Assembly: GCF_007748035.1 (NCBI RefSeq)
Contig: NZ_CP036278.1
Coordinates: 2,046,001-2,110,000, forward strand
DNA from: Aeoliella mucimassa
GTDB lineage: Bacteria; Planctomycetota; Planctomycetia; Pirellulales; Lacipirellulaceae
DNA: 64,000 nucleotides
Direction: 5' to 3'
Shown: positions 20,862 through 30,173 of the stretch, in pieces
How the letters are laid out: the number at the start of each line of letters is the position of its first letter
Numbering within the stretch: the stretch's first letter is position 1
The notes under the pieces: generated by a model
Told to the model about the DNA's origin: nothing
What the model saw: only the letters and a program-made list of their open reading frames with translations
The model's database searches: none
Translations under genes and position numbers: made by a program

Positions 20862-21356
20862 ATGCCGCTGTTTACGAACATTCACGATATTGCTGCTGCT
20901 CGCGGGGCGATCGACCGCTGCCGCTACGGGGTGATCGAAGCCCGCGCCGGCGAGCTTTATCACTTGCAGCTCCGACCGTTTCCCAAGCTCATCTCCTGGC
21001 CGGAGATTTGGCCGGTGCGACTGAGGTTCCATGCTCGCGGGCCGATGGATCGCTGCCGGTTGTACTACAACCAGCCGCTCACGTCGCCCAACTACCTGGC
21101 GCTCAAGTACATTGTCTCGACCGAGCGGACCAGCTACGCGACATTTCGGGCAGCGCTGGCCGTGCTCGACGCGGTTGCCAGCATCAAGCAAATCGACGCC
21201 ATCCTGTGCGACGTGGCCAATCCTCGGTTGACCGATCGTCTGATGCACCGCTGGGGCTGGGAGGCCCATAAGCCCGAGCGTTGGCATCGCAACTTCATTC
21301 GCCGATTCTATGGCGAGTACCCCGCTAGCGTGCGGTCGTTCTTTCAGCCTGCGTAA
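20862..21356 (+). CDS. Conserved-looking hypothetical protein, 164 residues
   Basis: No signal peptide or membrane segment. The chain is rich in Arg, Trp and Tyr (for example LISWPEIWPVRLRFHARG and HRWGWEAHKPERWHRNFIRRFYG). The Arg/Trp-rich end following a short Val/Ala helix and LCDVANPRLTDRLM loosely recalls the last strands of GNAT acetyltransferases, but the acetyl-CoA motif is missing, so I do not assign it. Codon use matches its neighbours. It lies 60 bases after the prepilin peptidase gene on the same strand. Confidence 0.7.
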   Translation: MPLFTNIHDIAAARGAIDRCRYGVIEARAGELYHLQLRPFPKLISWPEIWPVRLRFHARGPMDRCRLYYNQPLTSPNYLALKYIVSTERTSYATFRAALAVLDAVASIKQIDAILCDVANPRLTDRLMHRWGWEAHKPERWHRNFIRRFYGEYPASVRSFFQPA

Positions 21357-21518
21357 CGGTTTGCTGCGCGGATTCTTGCTGTCGGGTGCTAGCACTGCCG
21401 CCTGCTGCTCTTGTAGCGGTGCAGGTCGATTGCTACGATTCGCCGCGCATGCACGCGAACCGCATCGGGCTGTTCGTTTTTGAATTGTTCGTTTCATTCG
21501 CCAACCCCACCGGCGATC

Positions 21519-22361
21519 ATGTCGCTCTTGTCGAAAGCTACCGCACTGTTGCTCCTGACCGTCGTTGTTGTGACGACCGGTTGCGGACGCGTAGTGTTTA
21601 CGCCGAAGGCTCAGCAAGCGCAAGCGTTGTCGCTCTCGCCTGAGCAGCAGCAAACCCTCGCGGCTCAAATGCAGCAGCTTCAGCAGCGAGCCGACGCGCT
21701 GGACCGCGACAATCAGGAACTCGAAGCGATCATCGCCCAACGCGGTCAGCAGTTGCAGCTTCAGCACAATCAGGCGCTCGCGCTGCAGGAGCAGCTGAAA
21801 GCGACGACCGATCGACTTGCCGCGGTGCAGAGCACCAACACCCAACTCGAGCAACGCACCCAGGCGCTCACCGCGAGTGTGCAGCAGATGCCGGGAGCCG
21901 AGATTCGCGCCAACAATACGCTGCTCAAGTCGCTGCAATCGACCAACGTGCCAGGCGTCACTGCCCGACAGGATGGCGATACCATTCGCGTTGCCTTGGC
22001 GGGCGACATGCTGTTCGTGCCGGGCTCGCCGCAGTTGCAGTCGGGAGCCGAGCAAACGCTTCGCACGGTAGCGACCGATTTGATGACCAATTACCCCGAT
22101 CACCTGATCGGCATCGAAGGTCACACCGACCCGATGACTCCCGCGTCGCCGCAGTACTCGACTCCGCACCATCTGTCGGTTGCCCAGTCGACCGCCGTGT
22201 ACGACCTGCTGGTCCGCTCGCTCGGCGTTTCGCCGCAGCAGTTGTTCGTGATCGGGCACGGAGCCAACCACCCAGTGGTCTCGAATGCCACCGCCGCCGG
22301 CCAGGCCCAAAACCGCCGGATCGAGTTGGTAATCTATCCCGAAACGACCCGCAGCCGGTAA
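21519..22361 (+). CDS. OmpA-family lipoprotein with coiled coil
   Basis: 280 residues from ATG 21519. The leader LLLLTVVVVTTGC gives a lipobox with Cys22. Next comes a Gln- and Leu-rich coiled coil (about 40-125), then an OmpA C-terminal domain with IGIEGHTDP and a late QAQNRRIELVI, the peptidoglycan-binding signature. It is probably anchored in a membrane by lipid and tied to the cell wall, as Pal is. This matters in a planctomycete, where thin peptidoglycan was long disputed. Repeat copy B begins 20 bases after the stop codon. Confidence 0.9.
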   Translation: MSLLSKATALLLLTVVVVTTGCGRVVFTPKAQQAQALSLSPEQQQTLAAQMQQLQQRADALDRDNQELEAIIAQRGQQLQLQHNQALALQEQLKATTDRLAAVQSTNTQLEQRTQALTASVQQMPGAEIRANNTLLKSLQSTNVPGVTARQDGDTIRVALAGDMLFVPGSPQLQSGAEQTLRTVATDLMTNYPDHLIGIEGHTDPMTPASPQYSTPHHLSVAQSTAVYDLLVRSLGVSPQQLFVIGHGANHPVVSNATAAGQAQNRRIELVIYPETTRSR

Positions 22362-22382
22362 TCGTGCGAAGCGAAGCATAGT

Positions 22383-22900
22383 TTCCCAATTTACCCACCG
22401 ATGGGAAAATTGAATCCGCGCTCACTCTGCAAAACCAGTGGTTTTCGCGGCCGAATAGATTCCCATTTCCCAAAACGCATCGAGTGGGAATCTATTTTCG
22501 CGGCGTGCAACGATCGCAAGTCGTTAGGTTGTCACGTGTTACATCAACACCTTCGCAATAGTTGCCCAAAATAGATTCCCAGGGGTGGGAAACTATTCTG
22601 GAGAGGATTCAGGATTCGGGGGGCAGGAATCAGGGGATGTCATCTTGAAGGAGCTTCCAGCGACTGAAAGATCTCAGCCTACCGCTTTGAAACCGCGCAG
22701 CAGCGAACCCAACGCAAGGCCATCGCGGTCAGAGACCGCTCCTACAGCGCGCTTGCGTGGTAGATAGTTTCAGTGGATTTCATGTTCACTCGATTACATC
22801 TTTCCATCCTCCAACAACGGACTACAGACGACTAACAACGGACAATACGGAACCTGTCCATTAGATCACCAGTAGTGGCCATTTCCCAGTGAAAACTGAG
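22383..22900 (+). repeat. Dispersed composite non-coding repeat, copy B
   Basis: Matches copy A (9235-9790) in three blocks. The core 22383-22627 has the same length (245 bases) as in copy A. The perfect hairpin AATAGATTCCCA 22454-22465 with 22485-22496 has a 19-base loop again, and the second hairpin is 22570-22581 with 22586-22597 over four bases. Stems are conserved while the loops differ in sequence. The TGTCATCTTGAAGGAGC block starts near 22637 and the CCTGTCCATTAGA block near 22854. The spacers between blocks differ between copies. Confidence 0.8.
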
Positions 22901-23027
22901 ATATTCCCAGAAAGAGATCCTTCGCCCAGCAAAGCGAACGCACCGGCGCGCTTCTTGAGCCGAAGCACCTGCTCTGGAGCGTTGCTGCCGGAACACGACC
23001 TTCCCGATAAGTAATTTCGCCGCCGCG

Positions 23028-24722
23028 TTACATGTGCGGGATGGTTTCCATGAGACCGGTTTCTTCGAAGTGCTCGAGATTCAGGCTCTGGGCTTCGTCC
23101 TGGCGGGAGAACATCATGCTGGCGGCCTCGACCAGTAGATCGGACAACGGAGTCTGCTGATCCAACCTCTCCAGCACCTTATGCCCGAGGATCTTCATCA
23201 AGTCGATGGTGACCGGTAGCACGTGCTCCCCGGGGTCTTTGTAGCCGGTCATCAGCTCCTTATCGAACTTCAGTTCGTCCCAATGCGCGAGCGCGGTACC
23301 GGAGCCCCCGTCTCGTTCCACTTCCATGAACTGCAGTTCGCTCAACCGCCGAATCGCCTTGGGGTTAAACAGACCGGTATCCTTGTCGAAAAGTGTTTCC
23401 CACCGTTCCCAGCCAATCCCAAGAGTATGGCCGATTTCGTGCACGATGGTGCCGGCGATTTCTTCTTCCGTAAAAGTGGCAAGGAATCGCGTGTTGAACT
23501 CCACCCGCCCGTACATTACGCCATCGTTTTCATAAGGGAAGTAAGCCCGAGCGATGGTGTTGCCCAAACTATGGAAAGTCCCCAGGCGGATCACGATCGA
23601 CTGCTTCGGTTCGACAAATCGATTCCAGAAGTTGCAGGCGGTTCGCGCTGCCTGGTCGAGCTTGCCGTCCATGTCGTCCACCACATGGTAGGTGATGAGA
23701 GTCGACTCAGGTTGTTCTGGCTCGGCGGTCTCCGAAGCAATGCCTCGGGCGCGTACTAGCCATGAGATCGTGTGTTGCAGGGTCTGCAATTTCTCCAAGT
23801 CGCTATCGACCAACTCGTAGCCTTGGTTTCGAATCTGGGCGGCCTGATCCTTTAACTCGTCGATCAGCCCTTGGATCGAGTCGATGTCGTCGTAGTCGCT
23901 TTTCATGGCTGCCCGGACCATGGCTTCTTCCGCCTGCATGGTCTTGAGCACCTTGGTCAAGCGGCTCTCTTGGGCAATCGGCTCGTCGGTGGAGGCCAGC
24001 ACTCCCATCGGTAACTCCCGTCCCCAGGAGCGAAAAAACTTGAGCTTGGTTCGCCCTTCGATTTCGTTGAGCGAGGAGCGGTAATCTAGCGGGTTAGAAT
24101 CTCGTGGAGCCGTTTGAGGAATCAGGAAGCAGTCGATGATCACCCGCGAGGGGGTATCGTAAGGGTACTGATGCGGGTCGACGGTGATGTAGTAGTAATG
24201 CGTAGGAACTGGCAGGTACTTGCCATGACCGCGATTAATGCTCGAAGGCTGATCATCAAACACGGGGCCGGCGATGGCCCACACATGGTCTTTGCCCGGC
24301 CCGTCTTCGATGTTGCGAATCGCGGTTTCTTGTTTGAGCCAGACTCCGCTGTTCAGCGAGGCGTACTGCGGGCTCATGTTCGACATGAGAAACGTCTCGA
24401 GCTGCGCTAGCCGACCAAACTGGCGATTGATCACTTCGTTGGGCGACATGTGCCCCACGTTGAGCTGGATGCCGCCGATCTTGCCGAACGTCTTACGACC
24501 GATCCGGTGCTCCTCGGGCAGTCGCATGTCGTCGTAGTAAACCAGCGGGCGATCGTAATCGACATCCGCATCGGCGTGGGCCACGCGATAAGCCGACCAG
24601 GCGGGCTGGAGCCGTTCGGGGCTAAAACCTACCACGTACCCTTGGTTTACCAGAATCTGTATCGGCCGTTCGGCGTCGAGATTCTGCGCCGCGCCACAGA
24701 TGCAAGTCGATATGGTGGGCAT
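23028..24722 (-). CDS. Non-specific DNA/RNA endonuclease fused to leishmanolysin-like metallopeptidase
   Basis: 564 residues, no signal peptide seen. Residues about 20-240 match the DNA/RNA non-specific endonuclease (NUC) fold: PAWSAYRV, a catalytic block NVGHMSPN with His91 (the usual DRGH is NVGH), SNMSPQ, and LNSGVW with metal-ligand Asn124 followed by Glu132. A helical, charged middle (about 255-345) follows. Residues about 345-530 are a zinc peptidase: HEIGHTLGIG (His428, Glu429, His432), no third His at the metzincin position, but a distal His480 (AHWDE) and Met491 (ELMTG), followed by VTIDLMKILGH. This is the leishmanolysin (M8) arrangement. Both halves keep most catalytic residues. 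I know of no named family with this pairing. Confidence 0.8.
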   Translation of the reverse strand: MPTISTCICGAAQNLDAERPIQILVNQGYVVGFSPERLQPAWSAYRVAHADADVDYDRPLVYYDDMRLPEEHRIGRKTFGKIGGIQLNVGHMSPNEVINRQFGRLAQLETFLMSNMSPQYASLNSGVWLKQETAIRNIEDGPGKDHVWAIAGPVFDDQPSSINRGHGKYLPVPTHYYYITVDPHQYPYDTPSRVIIDCFLIPQTAPRDSNPLDYRSSLNEIEGRTKLKFFRSWGRELPMGVLASTDEPIAQESRLTKVLKTMQAEEAMVRAAMKSDYDDIDSIQGLIDELKDQAAQIRNQGYELVDSDLEKLQTLQHTISWLVRARGIASETAEPEQPESTLITYHVVDDMDGKLDQAARTACNFWNRFVEPKQSIVIRLGTFHSLGNTIARAYFPYENDGVMYGRVEFNTRFLATFTEEEIAGTIVHEIGHTLGIGWERWETLFDKDTGLFNPKAIRRLSELQFMEVERDGGSGTALAHWDELKFDKELMTGYKDPGEHVLPVTIDLMKILGHKVLERLDQQTPLSDLLVEAASMMFSRQDEAQSLNLEHFEETGLMETIPHM

Positions 24723-25155
24723 TGTTCACACTCGATGGATGAATAGTGGTGTTGTCCATGATTCCTCCCAAAAAGGTTCCCCAGTGACCATAGAAATGCG
24801 CGCAGACGCCTACCGATACGGTTTACGCCTGTTCCCCAACACTGCAATGAATCAGCAATATCTCGCCGCAGCCGCGCGTTGGATAAACGCGCAAGCGAGG
24901 TTACTCCCCAGTTCGGACATCCGCAGAAGGACTCCAGGCGGTCATTGGAACACAAGTTCCATGAATTGCAAGCATCTAATTGAAAACCAGGAGAAGATCG
25001 CCTACGCAAATACGTCGAGCCTCTACCCCCCCAGTTGGATCCGCGAACCGCCGAGTTCGACCAGGCTTACGCTGCGTTCGGCTGTCGCGACTGCCCCTGT
25101 TTGGTCGATAGAGAATAGAGAACCTAGAGAGGGCTTGTCTAACAGGGGGAATGCG
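24723..25155. other. Divergent intergenic region
   Basis: Lies between the nuclease-peptidase gene (minus) and the 282-residue gene (plus). An open frame continues upstream of the chosen plus-strand start, but it lacks protein-like composition and overlaps the start of the opposite gene. No convincing promoter or hairpin was identified. Confidence 0.4.
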
Positions 25156-26004
25156 ATGCAAGTCGACCATGCTAGCACGCGGGCCGCGACGTTTGGCACC
25201 GACGCCTACCTGCGCGGCACCGAGCGGGCTGCGCAAAGCGTGTTTACAGCAGTGCTCGAATCGGTGGGGCGGCAGGGGTACGCCTCGGCCGAGGAATTGC
25301 CAGATGATGTCGTGCTATCGCAGGACACAGTGCGCCAGGCATGGAACGATTGGTTTTCGGCCGCCAGCTTGAACCAGTCATTCGACAAGCTTAGCCGGCA
25401 AGACATGAAGCAACAGTTTGGCGACTTGATGGTGCGGGCATACTCCGAAGGGGGCTATGCCGCGCCGCAGCAGTTCCTGGCTAGCTTATCGAGCGAAGAA
25501 CTCGAGGTCGTGCAGCACTCGAATCGCCTGGTCGATCCGATTGATGTCGATTCGCTCACCGAAGAGGGGGCGCTCAACCTGTTGTTGCCACAGGCGGCCA
25601 AGGTCGACCTGAACCACGACGGCTTCCAGCAAACCGGCATCGCGATGGGAATGAGTTTCCCGAACAGCGATACCCCGCCCGAAGTGGTAGCCGCCTGGGA
25701 CGAAGCGACCGCCGGCTTGGATTTCGGCGATCGAATGTTCTACGAGATGCAGATGATGCTGCCGATGCTTATCAGCAACATCGTAACCGACGAGAATGGT
25801 CAGTTCGTCCGCATGATCGAGCCGGGCGACCCCGATTTCACCAATCCCATGGCGAGCGGCAACTACTCGTACCGCCAAGCAGCCGCCGACGCATTGGAAG
25901 GGGTCGAGTTCGCTAAACGGTGGATGACCCGCGAGCAGTACGAGGAGCAACGCGACTTCTGGACCAACTTTGGGCAGTTGCTCGATAAGCACGACGCGAA
26001 CTAG
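25156..26004 (+). CDS. Hypothetical soluble acidic protein with EF-hand-like loop
   Basis: 282 residues from ATG 25156, preceded by a G-rich ribosome-binding site (AGGGGGAATGCG). No signal peptide or membrane helix. Mostly helical and acidic. A single EF-hand-like loop DLNHDGFQQTG (near residue 150) lies in a conserved-looking block that continues MSFPNSDTPPEVVAAWDEAT. I do not recognise the family. It is divergently transcribed from the nuclease-peptidase fusion and followed after 96 bases by a LURF-one-related gene. Confidence 0.7.
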   Translation: MQVDHASTRAATFGTDAYLRGTERAAQSVFTAVLESVGRQGYASAEELPDDVVLSQDTVRQAWNDWFSAASLNQSFDKLSRQDMKQQFGDLMVRAYSEGGYAAPQQFLASLSSEELEVVQHSNRLVDPIDVDSLTEEGALNLLLPQAAKVDLNHDGFQQTGIAMGMSFPNSDTPPEVVAAWDEATAGLDFGDRMFYEMQMMLPMLISNIVTDENGQFVRMIEPGDPDFTNPMASGNYSYRQAAADALEGVEFAKRWMTREQYEEQRDFWTNFGQLLDKHDAN

Positions 26005-26100
26005 TTGGCCAGTCATCCAATACCGAGGCTCGGTGAGCGAAGTACTGCTACATCGCAGTCGCAGAAGTACTTGGCATCGCACTCGGGAGGGAGATAAAGG

Positions 26101-26589
26101 ATGATTTATCGCATCAAAGAAGCATTCTGGTCGTGGGGCGACGACTCTGCGATTTGCGACCAGTTTGGACAGCCGGTCTATCAGGTCGACGGCGCGGCCT
26201 TCAGTTGGGGCGACGACCTTTCGTTTCAGGACATGAGCGGTCGCCAACTCGCCCGCATCACGCAAACGTTGTTCAGCTTCAAGCCACGCTATCAGATTCA
26301 GATCGATGGCACCGTGTTCGCCGAGGTGATCAAAGAGTGGAGCTGGTTCAACCAGAAGTTCACGCTCGATGTGCCTGGCCCCAACGATTACTCGATCACT
26401 GGATCGTTCTGGGAGCACGAGTTTAGCTTCACGCGACAAGGCCGCGATGTCGCTCGGGTGAGCAAAAGCTACTGGGCGTGGACCGACAGCTACGGGGTGC
26501 AGACGGTCGACAACGAAGACGACCTCGCCATCCTCTGTACCTGCATCGTGATCGACCAGGTGCTGCACGATGGTGATCGCAATAACTAG
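26101..26589 (+). CDS. LURF-one-related (LOR/YxjI-like) protein
   Basis: 162 residues, the usual size. Built from short antiparallel strands of tubby-like type: MIYRIKEAFWSWGDDSAICD, then YQVDGAAFSWGDDLSF, ARITQTLFSFKPRYQI and FWEHEFSFTRQGRDVARVSKSYWAWTDSYGV. This repeated pattern is characteristic of LOR proteins. Bacterial members have no established function; a membrane-associated or scramblase-like role has been proposed from the tubby-like fold. It is preceded by GGGAGGGAGATAAAGG, a strong ribosome-binding region. Confidence 0.85.
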   Translation: MIYRIKEAFWSWGDDSAICDQFGQPVYQVDGAAFSWGDDLSFQDMSGRQLARITQTLFSFKPRYQIQIDGTVFAEVIKEWSWFNQKFTLDVPGPNDYSITGSFWEHEFSFTRQGRDVARVSKSYWAWTDSYGVQTVDNEDDLAILCTCIVIDQVLHDGDRNN

Positions 26590-26628
26590 GTGGCACCATT
26601 TAACATTTGGCGATTGCGTTGTAGCACG

Positions 26629-27312
26629 CTATTGAAGAGCCCATGGAAATTGAGGCTCGGTCCGCAAGGGAACATCAGCCTTTTGGTATTGGTTCGCTAG
26701 TTCTACTACTTCTAGAGCAGTCGCGTTTGTTGCGATAGGAGCTTCACTGTCTAAGAACTCCCTCGCGCCAGGAATTCCGGTTCCCAATAATCGAGCCAGA
26801 CGAACGATGATGCGATTACGTGTTTCGGGTTCCCAGACGATCCAAACATTGTAGCGATTCGTATCTGACGCCTGAGCAACACGAAGCGAAAACTGGAGGT
26901 ATGCGTCAGACTCCACATAACCGACGATCTGGTCGGCGAACGCACGGAGATTGTCTTCGGGGCTGCGTTCGAAGATGTTCTTCAGGTCGTTGCCGAATAC
27001 GATCGCATCAGAAGATCGTTCTATCGGAGTTCCATCGACCTTCTCAGTAGTCTTGGGGCTGAAATCAGCGGTACGCAGGAGATGGAGTAGCTGATACTCT
27101 TCGTTCGAACGCATTTCGACCAATTCGCCATCGAAAAAGAGCCTCCCTGGAATGAAATCGCGAGTCTCATCGTGCGATGGGAACACGTGCTGAGTAAGGA
27201 GCACCCGCCGCTCTCGCCCAGATGGATCGATGGCCTCTAGGATAGTAGTACCACCGTCCAAAAAGTACTTTGATCCGCAAATGGTGAGGGTTTGGGGGAG
27301 TTGCATTACCAT
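26629..27312 (-). CDS. Hypothetical protein, 227 residues
   Basis: No signal peptide or membrane segment and no recognised domain. It begins MVMQLPQTLTICGSKYFLDGG, with an alternative start at Met3. The first 90 residues look beta-rich and the rest helical. Moderate codon bias and a lower G+C at the third position than its neighbours could indicate later acquisition, but I have not measured this. It is divergent from the 69-residue gene at 27398. Confidence 0.65.
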   Translation of the reverse strand: MVMQLPQTLTICGSKYFLDGGTTILEAIDPSGRERRVLLTQHVFPSHDETRDFIPGRLFFDGELVEMRSNEEYQLLHLLRTADFSPKTTEKVDGTPIERSSDAIVFGNDLKNIFERSPEDNLRAFADQIVGYVESDAYLQFSLRVAQASDTNRYNVWIVWEPETRNRIIVRLARLLGTGIPGAREFLDSEAPIATNATALEVVELANQYQKADVPLRTEPQFPWALQ

Positions 27313-27397
27313 CTAATCCCGCAATGTTCATGAATTGAGAGTTAGCCGCAATTCGCGTTCAGATACAATGTTGTTGCCCAGTCCACTAGGAGTCTAA

Positions 27398-27607
27398 ATG
27401 ACCATCACCATCGATGTCGAGGTTCCCGGGGAACTAAAGCATCTCCACTTACCAAAAGGGGTAGCAGCACGTCTGCAAACGCTGCTCGACCGTCAATCGT
27501 TGGGGCAAACGCTCACCACTGCCGAGCGGGAGGAAGCGAAAGAGTTGGTCGACCTCGCCGATTTTTTTACCCTCTTACAGATGAGAGCTGCGCAGCAAGC
27601 TCCTTGA
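27398..27607 (+). CDS. Small antitoxin-like protein, 69 residues
   Basis: Preceded by a near-perfect ribosome-binding site (AGGAG, eight to nine bases before ATG). A short strand ([11 protein letters not shown]) is followed by helices with [29 protein letters not shown]. That ending recalls small orphan proteins annotated as antitoxin-like in cyanobacteria and planctomycetes. No toxin gene is adjacent, so this may be an orphan or a different small regulator. Confidence 0.6.
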   Translation: MTITIDVEVPGELKHLHLPKGVAARLQTLLDRQSLGQTLTTAEREEAKELVDLADFFTLLQMRAAQQAP

Positions 27608-27740
27608 CCATTCTTTTTCCACCAGACGCCGGCTATTCAGCCAAGGCCCCGGTTGGGATAGAATAGGGGGCTCGGCTAGCGAGAACCGTTTTTGCTCTCC
27701 CTCGGCACCCACTGAACTTCAGCCCCTTGGCTTTCGACCC

Positions 27741-28346
27741 GTGATCGCAATTGTTAACTACGAAATGGGGAATCTCCGCAGTGTGGAGAAGGCGCTGGAG
27801 TCGTTGGGCTACTCGAGCGTGATCACCGACGATCCCCAGGTGATTGCCGAGGCCGACAAGCTGATTCTGCCTGGCGTGGGGGCCTACGCCGATGCGATGG
27901 CCGCGCTCCGCGAGCGGCAGCTGGTCGAACCGTTGCGGGCCGCAGTGGCCGCTGGCAAGCCAACGCTCGGCATCTGCCTGGGCATGCAACTGCTGTTCGA
28001 CATCAGCTACGAAGATGGCGAGCACCAGGGCCTTGGCATCTTGCCTGGCAAGGTGGTGCGTTTCTCGGTGCCTACCGAGTATAAGGTGCCGCACATGGGA
28101 TGGAACCAGATTGCGCCGGCCAAGGAGTCGCCGCTGTACGCGGGGATCGATGCCGGGTCGTACTTCTACTTTGTGCACTCCTACTACGTAGTGCCCGACG
28201 ACTCGGCCGTCGTAGCGACCACTACCGATTATCCAGAATCGTTCTGCAGCAGCATCGAGCGCGAGAATTTGTTCGCCACTCAGTTTCATCCGGAAAAGAG
28301 TCAGAAACTGGGACTCAAGCTGCTAGCAAATTTCGCTGCCCTGTAG
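27741..28346 (+). CDS. hisH: Imidazole glycerol phosphate synthase, glutaminase subunit
   Basis: 201 residues, standard length. A class I glutamine amidotransferase with nucleophile Cys79 in [10 protein letters not shown] and catalytic His183 and Glu185 in QFHPEKSQ; the oxyanion loop LPGVGAY is near residue 43. It supplies ammonia to HisF in histidine synthesis. hisF is not in the window. hisA follows about 1 kb downstream, separated by two small unrelated genes. Confidence 0.96.
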   Translation: MIAIVNYEMGNLRSVEKALESLGYSSVITDDPQVIAEADKLILPGVGAYADAMAALRERQLVEPLRAAVAAGKPTLGICLGMQLLFDISYEDGEHQGLGILPGKVVRFSVPTEYKVPHMGWNQIAPAKESPLYAGIDAGSYFYFVHSYYVVPDDSAVVATTTDYPESFCSSIERENLFATQFHPEKSQKLGLKLLANFAAL

Positions 28347-28384
28347 CAGTTGGGATTCTGTAGAACTCGTATTAGAATGACTTG

Positions 28385-28666
28385 ATGCTCCTGCACATCG
28401 AATATGTTGAACCTGTCGACGCTTACCAATTGCGACTGCGGTTCTCGAACGCGACGGAGAAAGTAGTTGATGTCAGTCCACTCTTGCAAGGACCCGTCTT
28501 TGTACCGATTCGCGATCTGAAAGTGTTTCGGCAGGTGAAATTGGATCCCATCGCCAAAACGGTGTCTTGGCCTAGTGGAGCAGATCTAGCCCCAGAAGCG
28601 TTGCTGGCCCTCCCTGAAGTCGCCGATTCACAGGCGAGTGCGGTGGTGAACACCGAGTCTCGCTGA
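28385..28666 (+). CDS. DUF2442 protein
   Basis: 93 residues from ATG 28385 (a TTG codon directly before it is also in frame). It has the DUF2442 pattern: an opening IEYVEPVDAYQLRLRFSNA, then VDVSPLLQGPVFVPIRD and late VSWPSGADLAPEALL. Members are often next to DUF4160-type genes and sometimes annotated in toxin-antitoxin contexts. No partner is seen here; it sits within the histidine gene group. Confidence 0.85.
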   Translation: MLLHIEYVEPVDAYQLRLRFSNATEKVVDVSPLLQGPVFVPIRDLKVFRQVKLDPIAKTVSWPSGADLAPEALLALPEVADSQASAVVNTESR

Positions 28667-28690
28667 TTCATAAATGGGCTGTAGACCGCG

Positions 28691-29041
28691 ATGAGTTTTC
28701 TATCCTCCAGCAGCCCTGCGGAACCGTCGGATGAATCGGGGCTGCTGTGTCCCAAGTGTGGCAAACCGACACCCCCGCTGGCGAATCGCTGCGCACTGTG
28801 TGGCGAGTACTTTCCCAACGTCGAGCAGCGGCGAGGTAACCCTGCAGCAGGGGCCATGGTGGGACTCGTGCGGGGCATCGGGCTCGGTGGCTTCGTGGTG
28901 GGCGGGGCGAGCGGCATCCAGCTACTATTAGGCCAGCGTGGTCTTGGATTCGTGGTTGCAATGGTCGTAGGATTCGTCGTGTTTTCGGCCTGTTTGTCGA
29001 TTGCCAGCGTATTGCACAAGAGTACCTATCGCGTCGATTAA
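28691..29041 (+). CDS. Zinc-ribbon membrane protein
   Basis: 116 residues. Two Cys pairs (Cys20/Cys23 in CPKC and Cys34/Cys37 in CALC) form a zinc ribbon at the N-terminus. They are followed by a Gly-rich hydrophobic segment (about 53-75) and a second membrane helix (about 83-106). Function unknown. It lies 24 bases after the DUF2442 gene, suggesting shared transcription. Confidence 0.75.
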   Translation: MSFLSSSSPAEPSDESGLLCPKCGKPTPPLANRCALCGEYFPNVEQRRGNPAAGAMVGLVRGIGLGGFVVGGASGIQLLLGQRGLGFVVAMVVGFVVFSACLSIASVLHKSTYRVD

Positions 29042-29338
29042 GAGTGTGCGGAATCGCCACCTTCGCTCCGGTGCAGCGAGGAATGGGCCCTTTGTTGGAG
29101 GGCTCGAAAAGCTCGTATCTTTTACGTCCCAGCAGGCGTGGATAGCCTTGTCCGCTACTTGAACTAGAGGGGGCGATTTGGGATATTGCATACAGTTTTC
29201 ACCGAGGAATTCTCCACCCAAAAGGGCGTCGGCGGCTGTGGGCCCTCCGGGGCTCGGGGACTCCCCAAACCAATGGGGGCTCGCCCGAGTGTTGGCTCGA
29301 TTGGGCGCGTCCTCAACAGCGACAGGAGCGCTGCCAAC
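29042..29338. other. Leader region of hisA
   Basis: Open in frame with hisA from 29186, but the extra 51 codons have no similarity to HisA. No clear promoter or riboswitch. Confidence 0.4.
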
Positions 29339-30067
29339 ATGCAGATCTGGCCGGCCATTGATCTACGCGGAGGAAAGTGCGTACGTCTTCGACAGGGAGA
29401 CTACGCGCAGGAAACCGTGTTCAACGACGACCCTGTTTCCGTGGCCAAGGAGTTTGCGGCTGCTGGCGCGAAGCATTTACACATCGTCGATCTCGACGGC
29501 GCCCGCGAAGGGCTGCCAGTGAACCTGCCGAGCGTGCAGGACATCGTGAACGCGGTCGACATGGAATGCGAACTCGGCGGCGGCGTGCGTGACGAACAAG
29601 CGATTATCGAGCTGCTGGGCTTTGGCATCGATCGACTGGTGGTCGGCACTTCGGCCATTAAGCAGCCCGACTGGTTCCGCGACACCTGTCGGAAGTTCCC
29701 CAACAAGCTGGTGCTCGGCATCGACGCCCGCGACGGCATGGTCGCCACCGACGGTTGGTTGGAGACCAGCAGCGTGTCGGCCTTGGAACTCGCCCGCCAG
29801 TTCGAAGGTGAGCCGATTGCCGCGCTGGTGTATACCGATATTGCCACCGATGGCATGATGGCCGGCCCCAACGTGCGGGCGATGCGAGATATGCAAGCCG
29901 CGCTCGATCTTCCGGTCGTCGCATCCGGTGGAGTAACGACGCTCGACGACGTACGCGACCTGGCTCAGGCGGGCCTGTCGGGTGCCATTGTCGGACGTGC
30001 TTTGTACGAGGGGGCTTTCCAGCTCTCCGACGCTATCCAAATTGCTCAGGAGGCTGCCGACAAATAG
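29339..30067 (+). CDS. hisA: ProFAR isomerase (HisA)
   Basis: 242 residues from ATG 29339, which gives the normal start MQIWPAIDLRGGKCVRL. Beta-alpha barrel with catalytic Asp8 and the second catalytic Asp in LVYTDIATDGM. Phosphate-binding loops are ELGGGVRD and VVASGGVTTLDDV followed by GAIVGRALYEG. It opens the ribose ring of ProFAR in the fourth step of histidine synthesis. Confidence 0.96.
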   Translation: MQIWPAIDLRGGKCVRLRQGDYAQETVFNDDPVSVAKEFAAAGAKHLHIVDLDGAREGLPVNLPSVQDIVNAVDMECELGGGVRDEQAIIELLGFGIDRLVVGTSAIKQPDWFRDTCRKFPNKLVLGIDARDGMVATDGWLETSSVSALELARQFEGEPIAALVYTDIATDGMMAGPNVRAMRDMQAALDLPVVASGGVTTLDDVRDLAQAGLSGAIVGRALYEGAFQLSDAIQIAQEAADK

Positions 30068-30173
30068 ACCAACGCGCCCGGCATTGCGCCGGTTTATGTG
30101 CCGAACAAGCACATCACCCTGAATCACAAGGCCGCTCCGACGGTCCTTCTCTTCCACAGATTGGAGTCATACG

